This document shows, in pieces, positions 8,251 to 16,190 of a stretch of DNA of 31,593 nt. The first letter of the stretch is position 1; every line of letters starts with the position of its first letter. Position numbers and translations under genes: made by a program. The stretch covers positions 1 through 31,593 of the forward strand of contig SFVH01000028.1 in NCBI GenBank assembly GCA_004561555.1, in the 5' to 3' direction. The notes under the pieces are model-generated. The model searched no databases. It worked only from the letters and a program-made list of their open reading frames with translations, and had not been told where the DNA came from. This stretch comes from a bacterium (GTDB taxonomy: Bacteria > Bacteroidota > Bacteroidia > Bacteroidales > Muribaculaceae).

Positions 8251-9780
8251 ATGATGGAAAGAAAAGTTAGAGTGCGTTTTGCACCATCACCCACCGGACC
8301 GCTCCATATCGGCGGTGTGCGTACAGCATTGTTCAACTATCTATATGCTCGCCGTCATGGCGGTGAGATTATTCTTCGCATCGAAGACACCGACTCCAAC
8401 CGTTTTGTGCCGGGAGCCGAAGATTATATCAATGAGGCGTTTGCTTGGCTCGGCATCAAATTTGACGAAGGTGTGAGAGAAGGTGGCCCTCACGGTCCGT
8501 ATCGTCAGTCGCAACGTCGCGACATCTATCGTCGCTACGTGAAGCAGCTGCTCGACGACGGAAAGGCATATATCGCATTTGATACTCCCGAAGAGCTGGA
8601 GGCAAAACGTAGTCAAGTGGCTAATTTCCAATATGATGCACGCACTCGCGGTGAGATGCGCAACTCTTTGACTATGCCCGCTGATGAGGTTAAGCAACTC
8701 ATTGATAATGGAGAGAAATATGTGGTGAGATTTCTTGTTGAGCCGGAGCGTGATGTCACGGTTCACGACCTTGTGCGTGGCAACGTGGTGATTAATTCAT
8801 CAATCCTCGACGACAAAGTGCTTTATAAATCAGCCGACGACCTTCCCACTTATCACCTTGCAAATATCGTCGACGACCATTTGATGGAAATCACACATGT
8901 GATACGCGGTGAGGAGTGGTTGCCTTCAGCTCCGCTGCATGTGCTTCTCTACGAGGCTTTCGGTTGGGCAGACACGATGCCGGAGTTTGTGCATCTGCCG
9001 CTGTTGCTGAAGCCCGACGGCAAAGGTAAGCTTTCAAAGCGAGACGGCGACCGCTTGGGTTTCCCGGTTTTCCCACTGGAATGGCACGACCCCAAGAGTG
9101 GCGACATCAGTAGCGGATATCGCGAGTCGGGTTACCTTCCCGAGGCTGTCATCAATTTCCTTGCCCTCTTAGGCTGGAATCCCGGCACTGAGCAAGAAAT
9201 AATGTCGATTGACCAACTTATCGCCTCGTTCTCCTTTGACCACTGCTCTAAATCGGGTGCTAAATTCGACTTCGAGAAAGGTAAGTGGTTTAACCACAAG
9301 TATCTGCAAGAAAAGAGCGATTCCGACCTCGCTTCGCTTTATATGCCGTTGCTCCAAGAAAAGGGCCACGGCGATGCCGACGCTGCTTATGTGGCACGTG
9401 TGGTGTCGTTGGTGAAGGCACGCATTACTTTCGTGCGCGACCTTTGGGAGCAATCGCGCTTCTTCTTTGAAGCCCCGCAGGCTTATGCCGAAAAAGACGT
9501 GCGCAAACGTTGGAAAGACGGTATGCCACAACTTATGGAAGAATTAATCTCTGTGATTGAAGGCATCGACGACTTTTCCTCGGCAAATCAAGAAGAGATA
9601 GTGCTGGGTTGGATAGCAGAAAAGGGATATCACCTTGGCAACGTGATGAATGCGTTCCGACTCACCGTAGTAGGGGAGTGTAAAGGGCCTCACATGTTTG
9701 ACATCACTGAGCTTCTCGGTAAGGAAGAAACCTTGAAGCGTATACGTCGTGGCATTGACAATATCAAACTTCCGGAATAG
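8251..9780 (+). CDS. gltX: Glutamyl-tRNA synthetase
   Basis: 509 residues from ATG 8251; ATG 8254 is the next codon and equally plausible, and an upstream in-frame TTG at 8248 is not needed. The class I signature HIGH appears as PSPTGPLHIGG (about residues 12-22) and KMSKS as KLSKRDGDR (about 258-266). The C-terminal helical anticodon-binding domain is complete. It charges tRNA-Glu with glutamate in the cytoplasm. Whether it also charges tRNA-Gln cannot be told here. waaA begins on the base after its stop codon, so the two are probably one unit, an order seen in other Bacteroidales. Confidence 0.97.
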   Translation: MMERKVRVRFAPSPTGPLHIGGVRTALFNYLYARRHGGEIILRIEDTDSNRFVPGAEDYINEAFAWLGIKFDEGVREGGPHGPYRQSQRRDIYRRYVKQLLDDGKAYIAFDTPEELEAKRSQVANFQYDARTRGEMRNSLTMPADEVKQLIDNGEKYVVRFLVEPERDVTVHDLVRGNVVINSSILDDKVLYKSADDLPTYHLANIVDDHLMEITHVIRGEEWLPSAPLHVLLYEAFGWADTMPEFVHLPLLLKPDGKGKLSKRDGDRLGFPVFPLEWHDPKSGDISSGYRESGYLPEAVINFLALLGWNPGTEQEIMSIDQLIASFSFDHCSKSGAKFDFEKGKWFNHKYLQEKSDSDLASLYMPLLQEKGHGDADAAYVARVVSLVKARITFVRDLWEQSRFFFEAPQAYAEKDVRKRWKDGMPQLMEELISVIEGIDDFSSANQEEIVLGWIAEKGYHLGNVMNAFRLTVVGECKGPHMFDITELLGKEETLKRIRRGIDNIKLPE

Positions 9781-11007
9781 ATGAACGCTCTCTACAATCT
9801 CGGCATCAGCCTCTATTCTTTGGCTGTGAAAGTGGCGGCGTTGCGAAATCGAAAAGCGCGCCTTATGGCTGAAGGTCAAGCTCAAACTTTTGCTCGCTTG
9901 GCAGCGGAAATCGACTCTACTGCTTCCTATATATGGATACACGTGTCGTCGCTCGGCGAATTTGAGCAGGGACGCCCGCTCATCGAAATGATAAAGCGGC
10001 ATAATCCCGACAGGAAGATTTTGCTCACGTTTTTCTCGTCTTCAGGCTACGAAACGTGTAAAAACTATCCTCTTGCCGACGTGATATGCTATCTGCCGTT
10101 TGACCGTAGGGCTAACGCTCGCCGCTTGCTTGATGCCGTAAAGGTTGAGAAAGCGATTTTTGTGAAATATGAATTTTGGGGCAATTATCTTGAAGAATTG
10201 CGCCGAAGAGACATTCCTACATATATCATCTCAGCAATATTTCGCCCCACTCAAGCCTTTTTTAAGCCCTGGGGCGGAATGTTCAGAAAGATGCTCAACT
10301 GCTACACGCGCCTCTTTGTGCAAGACGAAGAAAGTCGCGTTTTGCTTGAAGGCATAGGTGTGACAAACGTGGATGTATACGGCGATACCCGTTTTGACCG
10401 AGTGACCGACATCCTTGACAATCATGTGGACCTCCCGATTATCGAGTCGTTTTCGCGTGGCTCGTTCACCCTGTTTGTCGGAAGTTCCTGGGAGCCCGAC
10501 GAGGAGTTTCTCATCCCTTATTTCAACAGTCATCCCGAGTTCAAGATGGTACTTGCCCCACACGAGTTAGGCAAAGACCGTGTTGAGGGTATCATCCAGA
10601 AGCTAAAACGCCCGTATGCACTCTACACCAAGACTTCGCCTGAGGAAGCTGCCGATGTCGACTGTATGATTATCGACTGTTTCGGTATCCTCTCGAAGAG
10701 CTATCGCTTTGCGACAGTGGCTTATGTGGGTGGTGGATTTGGTGTAGGCATCCATAACATCAACGAGGCGGCTGTATATGGCATTCCGGTGGTGTTCGGT
10801 CCGAAATATCAGAAATTTAAGGAAGCTCGCGACCTAATAGCCTTGGAGGGCGCTTTCACCGTAGCAAACGGCAATGAGTATGCCGCAATCCTCAATAGGA
10901 TGCTTTCCGACGGCGACTATCTGAAACGGCACGGTGAAATTGCCGGCCGCTATATCAAAGACAACCTTGGAGCAACCCAACGTATCTTCGACAAAATAGG
11001 TTTTTAA
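9781..11007 (+). CDS. waaA: 3-deoxy-D-manno-octulosonic acid (Kdo) transferase
   Basis: 408 residues, a normal length for WaaA/KdtA. A hydrophobic N-terminal anchor (YNLGISLYSLAVKVAALR) precedes the GT-B N-domain with the HVSSLGEFEQGRPLI motif, where the Glu corresponds to the catalytic base of the family. The C-terminal half has FVGSSWEPDE, LAPHE and the sugar-nucleotide loop YVGGGFGVGIHNINEAAVYGIPVVFGP. It adds Kdo from CMP-Kdo to lipid A precursors at the cytoplasmic face of the inner membrane. It starts directly after the gltX stop and shares its last 4 bases with the convergent nhaC gene. Confidence 0.96.
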   Translation: MNALYNLGISLYSLAVKVAALRNRKARLMAEGQAQTFARLAAEIDSTASYIWIHVSSLGEFEQGRPLIEMIKRHNPDRKILLTFFSSSGYETCKNYPLADVICYLPFDRRANARRLLDAVKVEKAIFVKYEFWGNYLEELRRRDIPTYIISAIFRPTQAFFKPWGGMFRKMLNCYTRLFVQDEESRVLLEGIGVTNVDVYGDTRFDRVTDILDNHVDLPIIESFSRGSFTLFVGSSWEPDEEFLIPYFNSHPEFKMVLAPHELGKDRVEGIIQKLKRPYALYTKTSPEEAADVDCMIIDCFGILSKSYRFATVAYVGGGFGVGIHNINEAAVYGIPVVFGPKYQKFKEARDLIALEGAFTVANGNEYAAILNRMLSDGDYLKRHGEIAGRYIKDNLGATQRIFDKIGF

Positions 11008-12473
11008 CTCATTGTGTGCTTCTTGTGGCTTAGCTCCTGTTGTGATGTGGTTGTCAATTCAGGGGGCTTAATCTTATATCCTATAGCTGCCACCACAACG
11101 CTCATCACCGGCGATAACAGATTGAAGAAGCAATACGGTAAATAGGCAAATGTCGATACTCCAAGCACCGTGCTCTGCGTCATGCCGCAGGTGTTCCACG
11201 GCACAAGCACCGAGGTAACCGTCACAGAGTCTTCAATAGTTCGGCTCAGCAGTCGTCGCTCATACTTCTGTCGGTCGTAGGTGTCTTTAAACATGTTTCC
11301 TGAAAGTAGGATGCATAGGTATTGGTCGGCCACGGCGAGGTTCAGCATCAAGCCTGTAGCGGCCGTCGACCCCACAAGCGACGTGCGACCTTTCACCATA
11401 CGGATAAACAACCGTGAGATTGCACTCACCATGCCACCTGCCGACATCGTGCCGCCAAAACACATGGCGCAAATTATCAGCCATATCGTGCCCATCATTC
11501 CGGTCATGCCTCGTGTAGCCACCAGGTCGGTGAGGATGGCGTTGTCGGTGGTTAGGGAGGTGCTGTCGTAGACGCTGCGCATTGCCGCTTTAAACAGCGA
11601 CGGGTCTATTTCTCTAAGTGCTTCTTGCTGGAAAATCAGGGCAAATACTACCGCCAACAGCGTGGATGCAAAGAGTGTGATTAGCGGAGGTACTCGTCGA
11701 GCAATCATAACACCCGTAATCACAGGCACCAATAGCAACCACGGCGTTATGGTGAAGCGTTCGGAGAGCGATGTCATAAATGCGGTGGTGTCGTGGCTAC
11801 CCACCGCCGGTATAATAATCCCAATCACGGCAAATGCTATCAGAGTTAATATTAGCGACGGAATAGTGGTGATGAGCATATATCGGATGTGTTTAAACAA
11901 CGGAACTCCGACACTCGACGATGCCATCACGGTGGTGTCGGACAATGGTGATACTTTGTCACCGAAATAGGCTCCTGAGATAATTGCCCCGGCAATCAAC
12001 CCCTCTGAGAACCCTAAGGCTCTGCCGATGCCCATGAGTGCGATGCCGATGGTGGCAATGGTGGTCCATGAGCTGCCCGTCATTACGCTCACTATGCCGC
12101 ATATCACACAGGTAGACACCAGAAATACGTCGGGATGTATGATTTGTAGTCCGTAGTAGATTAGTGTGGGAACAACGCCGCTAATCATCCACACTCCGCT
12201 GAGTGCACCGATAAGCAACAAGATAATCAATGCGCTTGCCACACTCGCCACATTTTTTGTTATCGCTTTCTCAAAACTCGCCCAGGGTACGTGTAGATGA
12301 ACCATGCCGATAAGCACACACAGTGCCGACACCGCTAACAGTGAGATTTGCGAAGCCCCAAGCAATGAGTCGCTACCAAATGAGCGGATAGTGACGACAA
12401 GGAGCAACACTAAAACCACTATGGGCATCAATGATATGAGGGCTGATGGTTGTTTTTTTATTTGTTCGTTCAC
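11004..12473 (-). CDS. nhaC: NhaC-family Na+/H+ antiporter
   Basis: 489 residues, starting at GTG 12471-12473; no in-frame ATG lies upstream. About 11-12 hydrophobic segments span the protein. The family hallmark GAYFGDKVSPLSDTTVMASS (near residue 167) and the GSSWTTIATIGIALMGIG segment identify NhaC. It should exchange external protons for internal Na+, possibly coupled with an organic acid as in MleN-type members. The gene converges on waaA with a 4-base overlap of the two stop codons and diverges from tRNA-Ala. A TTAACTTCG just upstream resembles a weak -7 element. Confidence 0.92.
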   Translation of the reverse strand: MNEQIKKQPSALISLMPIVVLVLLLVVTIRSFGSDSLLGASQISLLAVSALCVLIGMVHLHVPWASFEKAITKNVASVASALIILLLIGALSGVWMISGVVPTLIYYGLQIIHPDVFLVSTCVICGIVSVMTGSSWTTIATIGIALMGIGRALGFSEGLIAGAIISGAYFGDKVSPLSDTTVMASSSVGVPLFKHIRYMLITTIPSLILTLIAFAVIGIIIPAVGSHDTTAFMTSLSERFTITPWLLLVPVITGVMIARRVPPLITLFASTLLAVVFALIFQQEALREIDPSLFKAAMRSVYDSTSLTTDNAILTDLVATRGMTGMMGTIWLIICAMCFGGTMSAGGMVSAISRLFIRMVKGRTSLVGSTAATGLMLNLAVADQYLCILLSGNMFKDTYDRQKYERRLLSRTIEDSVTVTSVLVPWNTCGMTQSTVLGVSTFAYLPYCFFNLLSPVMSVVVAAIGYKIKPPELTTTSQQELSHKKHTMS

Positions 12474-12570
12474 GTTATGAAGTTTTAAGTTGCGAAGTTA
12501 ATGCATTTCAACCAAATACCTCCTTTATTACCTAATCTTTTGTTGCAATAGAAAAAATTTTTAGAAAAAT

Positions 12571-12601
12571 TTTGTAATTACAACTGCTTATGCTATCTTT
12601 G
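12571..12601 (+). promoter_or_regulatory. Promoter of tRNA-Ala
   Basis: TTTG (12571-12574), 19 bases, TATCTTTG (12594-12601), 21 bases before the tRNA. Perfect consensus. Confidence 0.85.
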
Positions 12602-12622
12602 CCAAGCAAAATCACACAACGA

Positions 12623-12698
12623 GGGGTATTAGCTCATCTGGTAGAGCGCAACACTGGCAGTGTTGAGGTAAGCGGTTCGAGTCCGCTATACTCCACCA
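12623..12698 (+). tRNA. tRNA-Ala (anticodon GGC)
   Basis: Acceptor GGGGTAT/ATACTCC with the diagnostic G3-U70 pair, D-arm GCTCATCTGGTAGAGC, anticodon stem CAACA/TGTTG with loop CTGGCAG (anticodon GGC), and T-arm AGCGG/CCGCT with TTCGAGT. The 3' ACCA is encoded. Decodes GCC and GCU. Confidence 0.96.
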
Positions 12699-12706
12699 AA
12701 AACTCT

Positions 12707-12745
12707 AAAAGCACTGACAGAGGTCTCCCTCGGTTAGTGCTTTCT
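12707..12745 (+). terminator. Intrinsic terminator of tRNA-Ala
   Basis: AAAGCACT pairs with AGTGCTTT, with an inner GAGG/CCTC extension, followed by a T-rich stretch. It begins about 9 bases after the tRNA. Confidence 0.75.
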
Positions 12746-12820
12746 TTTATCATCTGCCGGCTCCGTCTCCTTCTACTGGGATGACACCTCATCCTGTAGG
12801 ACCCTGCGGATGTTTGTCAA

Positions 12821-12861
12821 CAAAGAAAAAAGGTCGTCTTCCGACGACCTTTGTTTCTTTG
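12821..12861 (-). terminator. Strong terminator, minus strand
   Basis: Perfect 10-base arms (12829-12838 and 12843-12852, core AGGTCGTC) around TTCC, extended outward by CAAAGAAA/TTTCTTTG with one bulged base. On the minus strand the stem ends in a run of six T, so termination should be stronger in that direction. Confidence 0.75.
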
Positions 12862-13021
12862 TTGCTTGATAGCAAGCAACATTTTTTACAAACCTAACAT
12901 AAAACCATTATTCGAGAAATTTTACCGCGTTTCACAACGAAATAAAATATATATTTTAATACTCCATATTATAATCGTAGTGTTTAACCATTATCGTTGA
13001 AAGCATCTCTTTGCTTTCGAC
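12826..13021 (-). ncRNA. Candidate small RNA, about 190 nt
   Basis: On the minus strand a good -7 element (TAACTTTG, 13026-13033) is followed by a hairpin right at the expected RNA 5' end (13012-13021 pairs with 12996-13005, 10 pairs with one G-U). After an A/U-rich middle come a perfect 8-bp hairpin (12861-12880) and an intrinsic terminator (12829-12852). No protein-coding frame fills it; the longest small frames are about 10 codons. A clear -33 is not seen. It could instead be a leader of something degenerate. Family not recognised. Confidence 0.4.
12861..12880. repeat. Perfect hairpin next to the terminator
   Basis: GTTGCTTG and CAAGCAAC arms with a 4-base loop. On the plus strand it is followed by ATTTTTTA, so it may terminate plus-strand read-through; on the minus strand it lies just before the 12821-12861 terminator. 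Confidence 0.65.
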
Positions 13022-13163
13022 ATTGCAAAGTTACAACCCAAATCAAGTGTTTGTATGCCTCTATAAACGATAATATAAACAAATATAGAGAATTAAAATT
13101 TTAAATCGTTGTGTGTCAGCAGTATAATTTCTTTTTATTTAATGGTAATTATAAATACTTATA
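12881..13163. other. AT-rich spacer downstream of the DUF6377 gene
   Basis: Apart from the body of the candidate small RNA, its -7 element and a CTCTATA/TATAGAG inverted repeat (13059-13065 and 13084-13090), nothing is recognised here. The latter may help end the DUF6377 transcript but lacks a T-run. Confidence 0.4.
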
Positions 13164-14735
13164 TTACTCAATATGTCCGATTTTCATCACGTCGGCTTCA
13201 AAAGTATCCCGATTGATAGCTTTATTTTTCATTTTATTGCGATAGGCGTAGATGGTATTTACCGAATATCTCAAGAATTCAGCTATTTTGGAAGAGTCGA
13301 CAATGCCAAGTCGAAGAAGGGCATAAATGCGGAGCTCGGCTGTTAGCGAGTTGGGGTTTTCCAACTCAAACCGCTCTTCGGGGCGTAGCAATGCATTGAT
13401 TTCATCTACAAATGTGGTGTAGATTTTCAGGAATGCATTGTCAAATTCGTTGTAAAACTTGCCGTGTTGCTCGTCGGAGAATTTCTGCGACTTGATGGTT
13501 TTCACCAAGTCGTCGACTTGTCCGGAGGAGAGTTTACGATTTACCATTTTGGTAAATGAGTCAAGGCGTTTCATATATATAGAGCACAAGTCGAGGAATT
13601 GCCCCATATATTCGTCTTTTGTCATATTGGCTTCTTTAAGTTTTTGGCGAGCTGCCGACAGTTTTTTCATTTGTTTCATCAGCAAGAACACCGTCACGCC
13701 AAGTCCTAACAGCAAGATGCAACATATAAATATGTAGCTAAGGAGCATACGCTCATGGGCTTCTACTTCAGCGCGTTGAGAGGCTTCAATCACGGGGAGC
13801 ATCCCGGAGGCATTATACACTCGAGTTTGGGCGTTGCAAAATGCTGCGTCTTCAAGCGACGAGAAGATATAGCGGTAAGCGCGGTCTATGTCGCCCTGCT
13901 CATAGAGGAGCATCGACAGGTCGTAGAGTGATTGGTTTTCTTTCACGGCACACTGAATGTCGCTGATTGCCGACATAGCATAATAGCGCATACAGTCGTC
14001 GCGCCGGTTTTCCGATTTATACACCTTTGCCATAAATGCGCAGGCGAGGGCATACTCGTTGGTGTTTTCTTTCAGTGTCGACAAGATGTCGCCAAGGAGG
14101 GTCTTGGCAAGTGTGGTTTTGCCTTGACTTATAGCGTTTTCCGCCTCATAAAGTCGCCGCAGCACACTGTCTTGAGGTAGCGACTCTATCCATTTGCGAC
14201 GGTATTCTTCAGCTCGTTTGGAATATTTATCATAGAAAAAGCCGCTCTCGTCGAGTGATATCATTGCGAAGGAGTGAAGCCGATAGCCACATTCATAAAA
14301 GTCGCTTATCAGAGAGGGGTCTATATGGCTACTTTCGAGCCATCGAAATTCGTCGTTGGCTTCGGCATAGAAGCCGGCTATCATTTCCGGGCGAATTTTT
14401 TTTATCACCGAATAATGCATTTTCAGCGAGTCGCCCATCGCTACCGCCGCTTCGGTCGCTCCGTTATAATAAAGGATGGCGGAGTCGGCTTTAAAAAGTG
14501 TGTACTCGTCGCCCAAGGTTATCAGCTGCTTGTAGCGAGCCGACGGCGTGGTTGCTTGTTCAAGTAGTTTCTTCGCCTTGTTTATCTTCGCATATTTTTC
14601 TCCCTCAAAGTGCTTTTTGTGAAGCACAAAGGAGTCAAGCCGCACGAGCACGGCCTCAACTCCGGTTCCCGAGTAAGCCGCAGTTGTGGATATAATGCAA
14701 AACAATAGCGTGATAATAAAATACTTGTACCTCAT
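13164..14735 (-). CDS. TPR-containing membrane regulator with LuxR-like HTH (DUF6377 type)
   Basis: 523 residues. A signal sequence or first membrane segment (residues 1-20) is followed by about 300 residues of TPR-like helices predicted to lie outside the cytoplasm. A membrane helix (about 329-350) leads into a coiled-coil stretch and a cytoplasmic C-terminal domain. That domain ends in a LuxR/GerE-like helix-turn-helix (SSKIAEFLRYSVNTIYAYRN, about 481-500). This layout is widespread in Bacteroidetes as one-piece membrane transcription regulators of the DUF6377 group; ligands are mostly unknown. It has its own consensus promoter and an approximately 85-base leader. No obvious target gene is adjacent; aroK lies upstream on the same strand. 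Confidence 0.85.
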   Translation of the reverse strand: MRYKYFIITLLFCIISTTAAYSGTGVEAVLVRLDSFVLHKKHFEGEKYAKINKAKKLLEQATTPSARYKQLITLGDEYTLFKADSAILYYNGATEAAVAMGDSLKMHYSVIKKIRPEMIAGFYAEANDEFRWLESSHIDPSLISDFYECGYRLHSFAMISLDESGFFYDKYSKRAEEYRRKWIESLPQDSVLRRLYEAENAISQGKTTLAKTLLGDILSTLKENTNEYALACAFMAKVYKSENRRDDCMRYYAMSAISDIQCAVKENQSLYDLSMLLYEQGDIDRAYRYIFSSLEDAAFCNAQTRVYNASGMLPVIEASQRAEVEAHERMLLSYIFICCILLLGLGVTVFLLMKQMKKLSAARQKLKEANMTKDEYMGQFLDLCSIYMKRLDSFTKMVNRKLSSGQVDDLVKTIKSQKFSDEQHGKFYNEFDNAFLKIYTTFVDEINALLRPEERFELENPNSLTAELRIYALLRLGIVDSSKIAEFLRYSVNTIYAYRNKMKNKAINRDTFEADVMKIGHIE

Positions 14736-14827
14736 AGCTAATAAACTAAAAAATTCTATTCTAACCTAAGTCGGCAGCCATCATTAGTGTCACATTGTGG
14801 CATTTGCTTGTTCACTTATATTCATCA

Positions 14828-14858
14828 CAAAGATATAAAACCGTGTGGAGAATTGCAA
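14828..14858 (-). promoter_or_regulatory. Promoter of the DUF6377 regulator
   Basis: On the minus strand TTG (14856-14858), 20 bases, TATCTTTG (14828-14835). The start codon is about 93 bases downstream, leaving a long leader with no recognised structure. Confidence 0.7.
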
Positions 14859-14909
14859 GTTTCGTACTATAAAAATTTTTGTGTTTATTCGCCGTTTTCT
14901 TTATTATGA

Positions 14910-15449
14910 CTATATAATTCCTTCCAATTGTTTCAGAAGGGCGCCGGCAGTGATGTCTATCTCGGCTTTCGACTCCAAACGGGTGGTGTCGAAGTGGATT
15001 GAGGCTTGGCTGTAGAAAGCATCGCGTCGGGCTATGTTGTCGCTGATAAATTGGCGTAGCTCCTCATCGTTGAGGTTTGCTATTATCGGACGCTTGGCTT
15101 TCGACCGTGGTCGCGACAGACGCTCAAACAGTCGCTCCACCGATGCTTGAAGATACACCGTTGTGCCCCGTGAGTTCATTAGCGACATGTTGTCACCGAA
15201 GCAGGGGGTGCCACCTCCGCAGGAGATGATGGTGTCTTCAAACAGCGATACCTCATCGAGCATACGGCTCTCAAGATGGCGAAAGCCGCTTTCGCCGCGT
15301 TCGGCAAAGATTTCTTTGATGGTCTTGTGGTAGCGACCTTCTATGTAGGCATCAAGGTCGATAAAGTTGCTCCCTGTCATCCGCGACAAGGCTTTGCCAA
15401 GGGTCGATTTTCCGGACCCCATATATCCTATTAAAAATAGCGGTTTCAT
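14910..15449 (-). CDS. aroK: Shikimate kinase
   Basis: 179 residues from ATG 15447-15449. The Walker A motif GYMGSGKST (residues 7-15), the DLDAYIEGR segment with the shikimate-binding Asp, GESGFRHLE, and the SCGGGTP loop are all present; the lid region with two Arg follows. It phosphorylates shikimate at the 3-OH in aromatic amino acid synthesis. A longer frame opens at TTG 15485, but this TTG overlaps the promoter, so the ATG is preferred. The promoter sits so close that the mRNA may be leaderless. Flanked by tRNA-Tyr upstream on the same strand. Confidence 0.95.
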   Translation of the reverse strand: MKPLFLIGYMGSGKSTLGKALSRMTGSNFIDLDAYIEGRYHKTIKEIFAERGESGFRHLESRMLDEVSLFEDTIISCGGGTPCFGDNMSLMNSRGTTVYLQASVERLFERLSRPRSKAKRPIIANLNDEELRQFISDNIARRDAFYSQASIHFDTTRLESKAEIDITAGALLKQLEGII

Positions 15450-15454
15450 AGGCA

Positions 15455-15486
15455 CAAAGTTAGTAATTATTCCATAGCATAACAAA
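15455..15486 (-). promoter_or_regulatory. Promoter of aroK, abutting its start codon
   Basis: On the minus strand TTTG (15483-15486), 20 bases, TAACTTTG (15455-15462). Only 5 bases separate the -7 element from the aroK ATG, so transcription should begin at or next to the start codon. The TTTG is formed by the U-run of the tRNA-Tyr terminator. Confidence 0.75.
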
Positions 15487-15507
15487 AAAGCGCCTCATAA
15501 AGGCGCT
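15484..15507 (-). terminator. Intrinsic terminator of tRNA-Tyr
   Basis: AGCGCCT and AGGCGCT arms (15501-15507, 15489-15495) with a 5-base loop and six T on the minus strand. Overlaps the aroK -33 element. Confidence 0.85.
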
Positions 15508-15541
15508 GAAAATATCAATCTTTCTTGGGAGTATTAAAATG

Positions 15542-15624
15542 TGGGCGAAGATGGATTCGAACCACCGAAGGTAAAAACCAGCAGATTTACAGTCTGCCCC
15601 ATTTGGCCACTCTGGTATTCGCCC
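15542..15624 (-). tRNA. tRNA-Tyr (anticodon GTA)
   Basis: Minus-strand class II tRNA: acceptor GGGCGAA/TTCGCCC, anticodon loop CTGTAAA (GTA), a long variable arm (about GCTGGTTTTTACCTTC) and T-arm GGTTCGAATCC. The 3' CCA is not fully encoded (ACA follows). Decodes UAC and UAU. Confidence 0.95.
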
Positions 15625-15645
15625 GTGCTTTTTCTTTTAGCTTTG

Positions 15646-15677
15646 CAAAGGTAACGCAAACATTTCATTTGACCAAA
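15646..15677 (-). promoter_or_regulatory. Promoter of tRNA-Tyr
   Basis: On the minus strand TTTG (15674-15677), 20 bases, TACCTTTG (15646-15653), 21 bases before the tRNA. Confidence 0.8.
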
Positions 15678-15758
15678 TTTTTTCGCTTCTTTGAAACAAA
15701 AAAAAGCAGGGAGTGGTAAAAAATCCTATCATTTAAAGGTTTTTTGATAAATATTCTT

Positions 15759-15766
15759 TACTTTTG
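15759..15766 (+). promoter_or_regulatory. -7 element before the LytTR gene
   Basis: TACTTTTG, 46 bases before the LytTR ATG. A matching -33 at 19-21 bases is absent (AAAGG there), so this promoter may need an activator, possibly LytTR itself. Confidence 0.4.
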
Positions 15767-15812
15767 CCTTCGACAAAACCATTTTTTCTCTAACTAATCT
15801 GCATTATGAGAT

Positions 15813-16181
15813 ATGTTAAAGCTTTGTTTGAATTCGCGCGATGAGATGTATATTCTTGACCTCGAGAAGGTGGCTTATATGGCGGCTAACGGCAACTACA
15901 CTCGTATCGTTTATATCGAAGGTATGCAAGTGATGGCAACCATGGGCATCTCTAAGATGGAAGAGATGATTAAGAAGGTTATCCCTGCGGATAGGAAAAG
16001 CCCGTTTGTAAGGCTGGGCAGAAGTCTGATGATTAATCAAAATTATCTCTCCCACATCAATATTCTCAAGCAACGTATCACTCTCTCTGACAATCAGACT
16101 CACAGCCATATGCTCGAAGTGCCAAAGGCATTGCTTAAGGCTTATAAGGATTTGATTATTAATAATTTCTCTAATCAATAA
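15813..16181 (+). CDS. Stand-alone LytTR DNA-binding domain protein
   Basis: 122 residues, essentially one LytTR domain. The signatures are MYILDLEKVAYMAANGNYTRI near the N-terminus, FVRLGRSLMINQNYLSHI in the middle (the usual F-x-R-x-H-[RK]-S-x-[LI]-[IV]-N segment with G at the His position) and a strand ending in LEVPKALL. There is no receiver, PAS or membrane segment, so the signal must come from another protein or from its own level. It starts at ATG 15813 and ends 9 bases before the FHA gene, so it heads the kinase/phosphatase/caspase cluster and is its likely regulator. LytTR proteins bind paired direct repeats near promoters; I did not identify such repeats. Confidence 0.9.
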   Translation: MLKLCLNSRDEMYILDLEKVAYMAANGNYTRIVYIEGMQVMATMGISKMEEMIKKVIPADRKSPFVRLGRSLMINQNYLSHINILKQRITLSDNQTHSHMLEVPKALLKAYKDLIINNFSNQ

Positions 16182-16190
16182 TCGTTTGCT

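Noticed and set aside
12590..12784. 64-codon plus-strand frame
   Set aside because: It runs through tRNA-Ala and its terminator.
15525..15719. 64-codon plus-strand frame
   Set aside because: It is antisense to tRNA-Tyr and its promoter.
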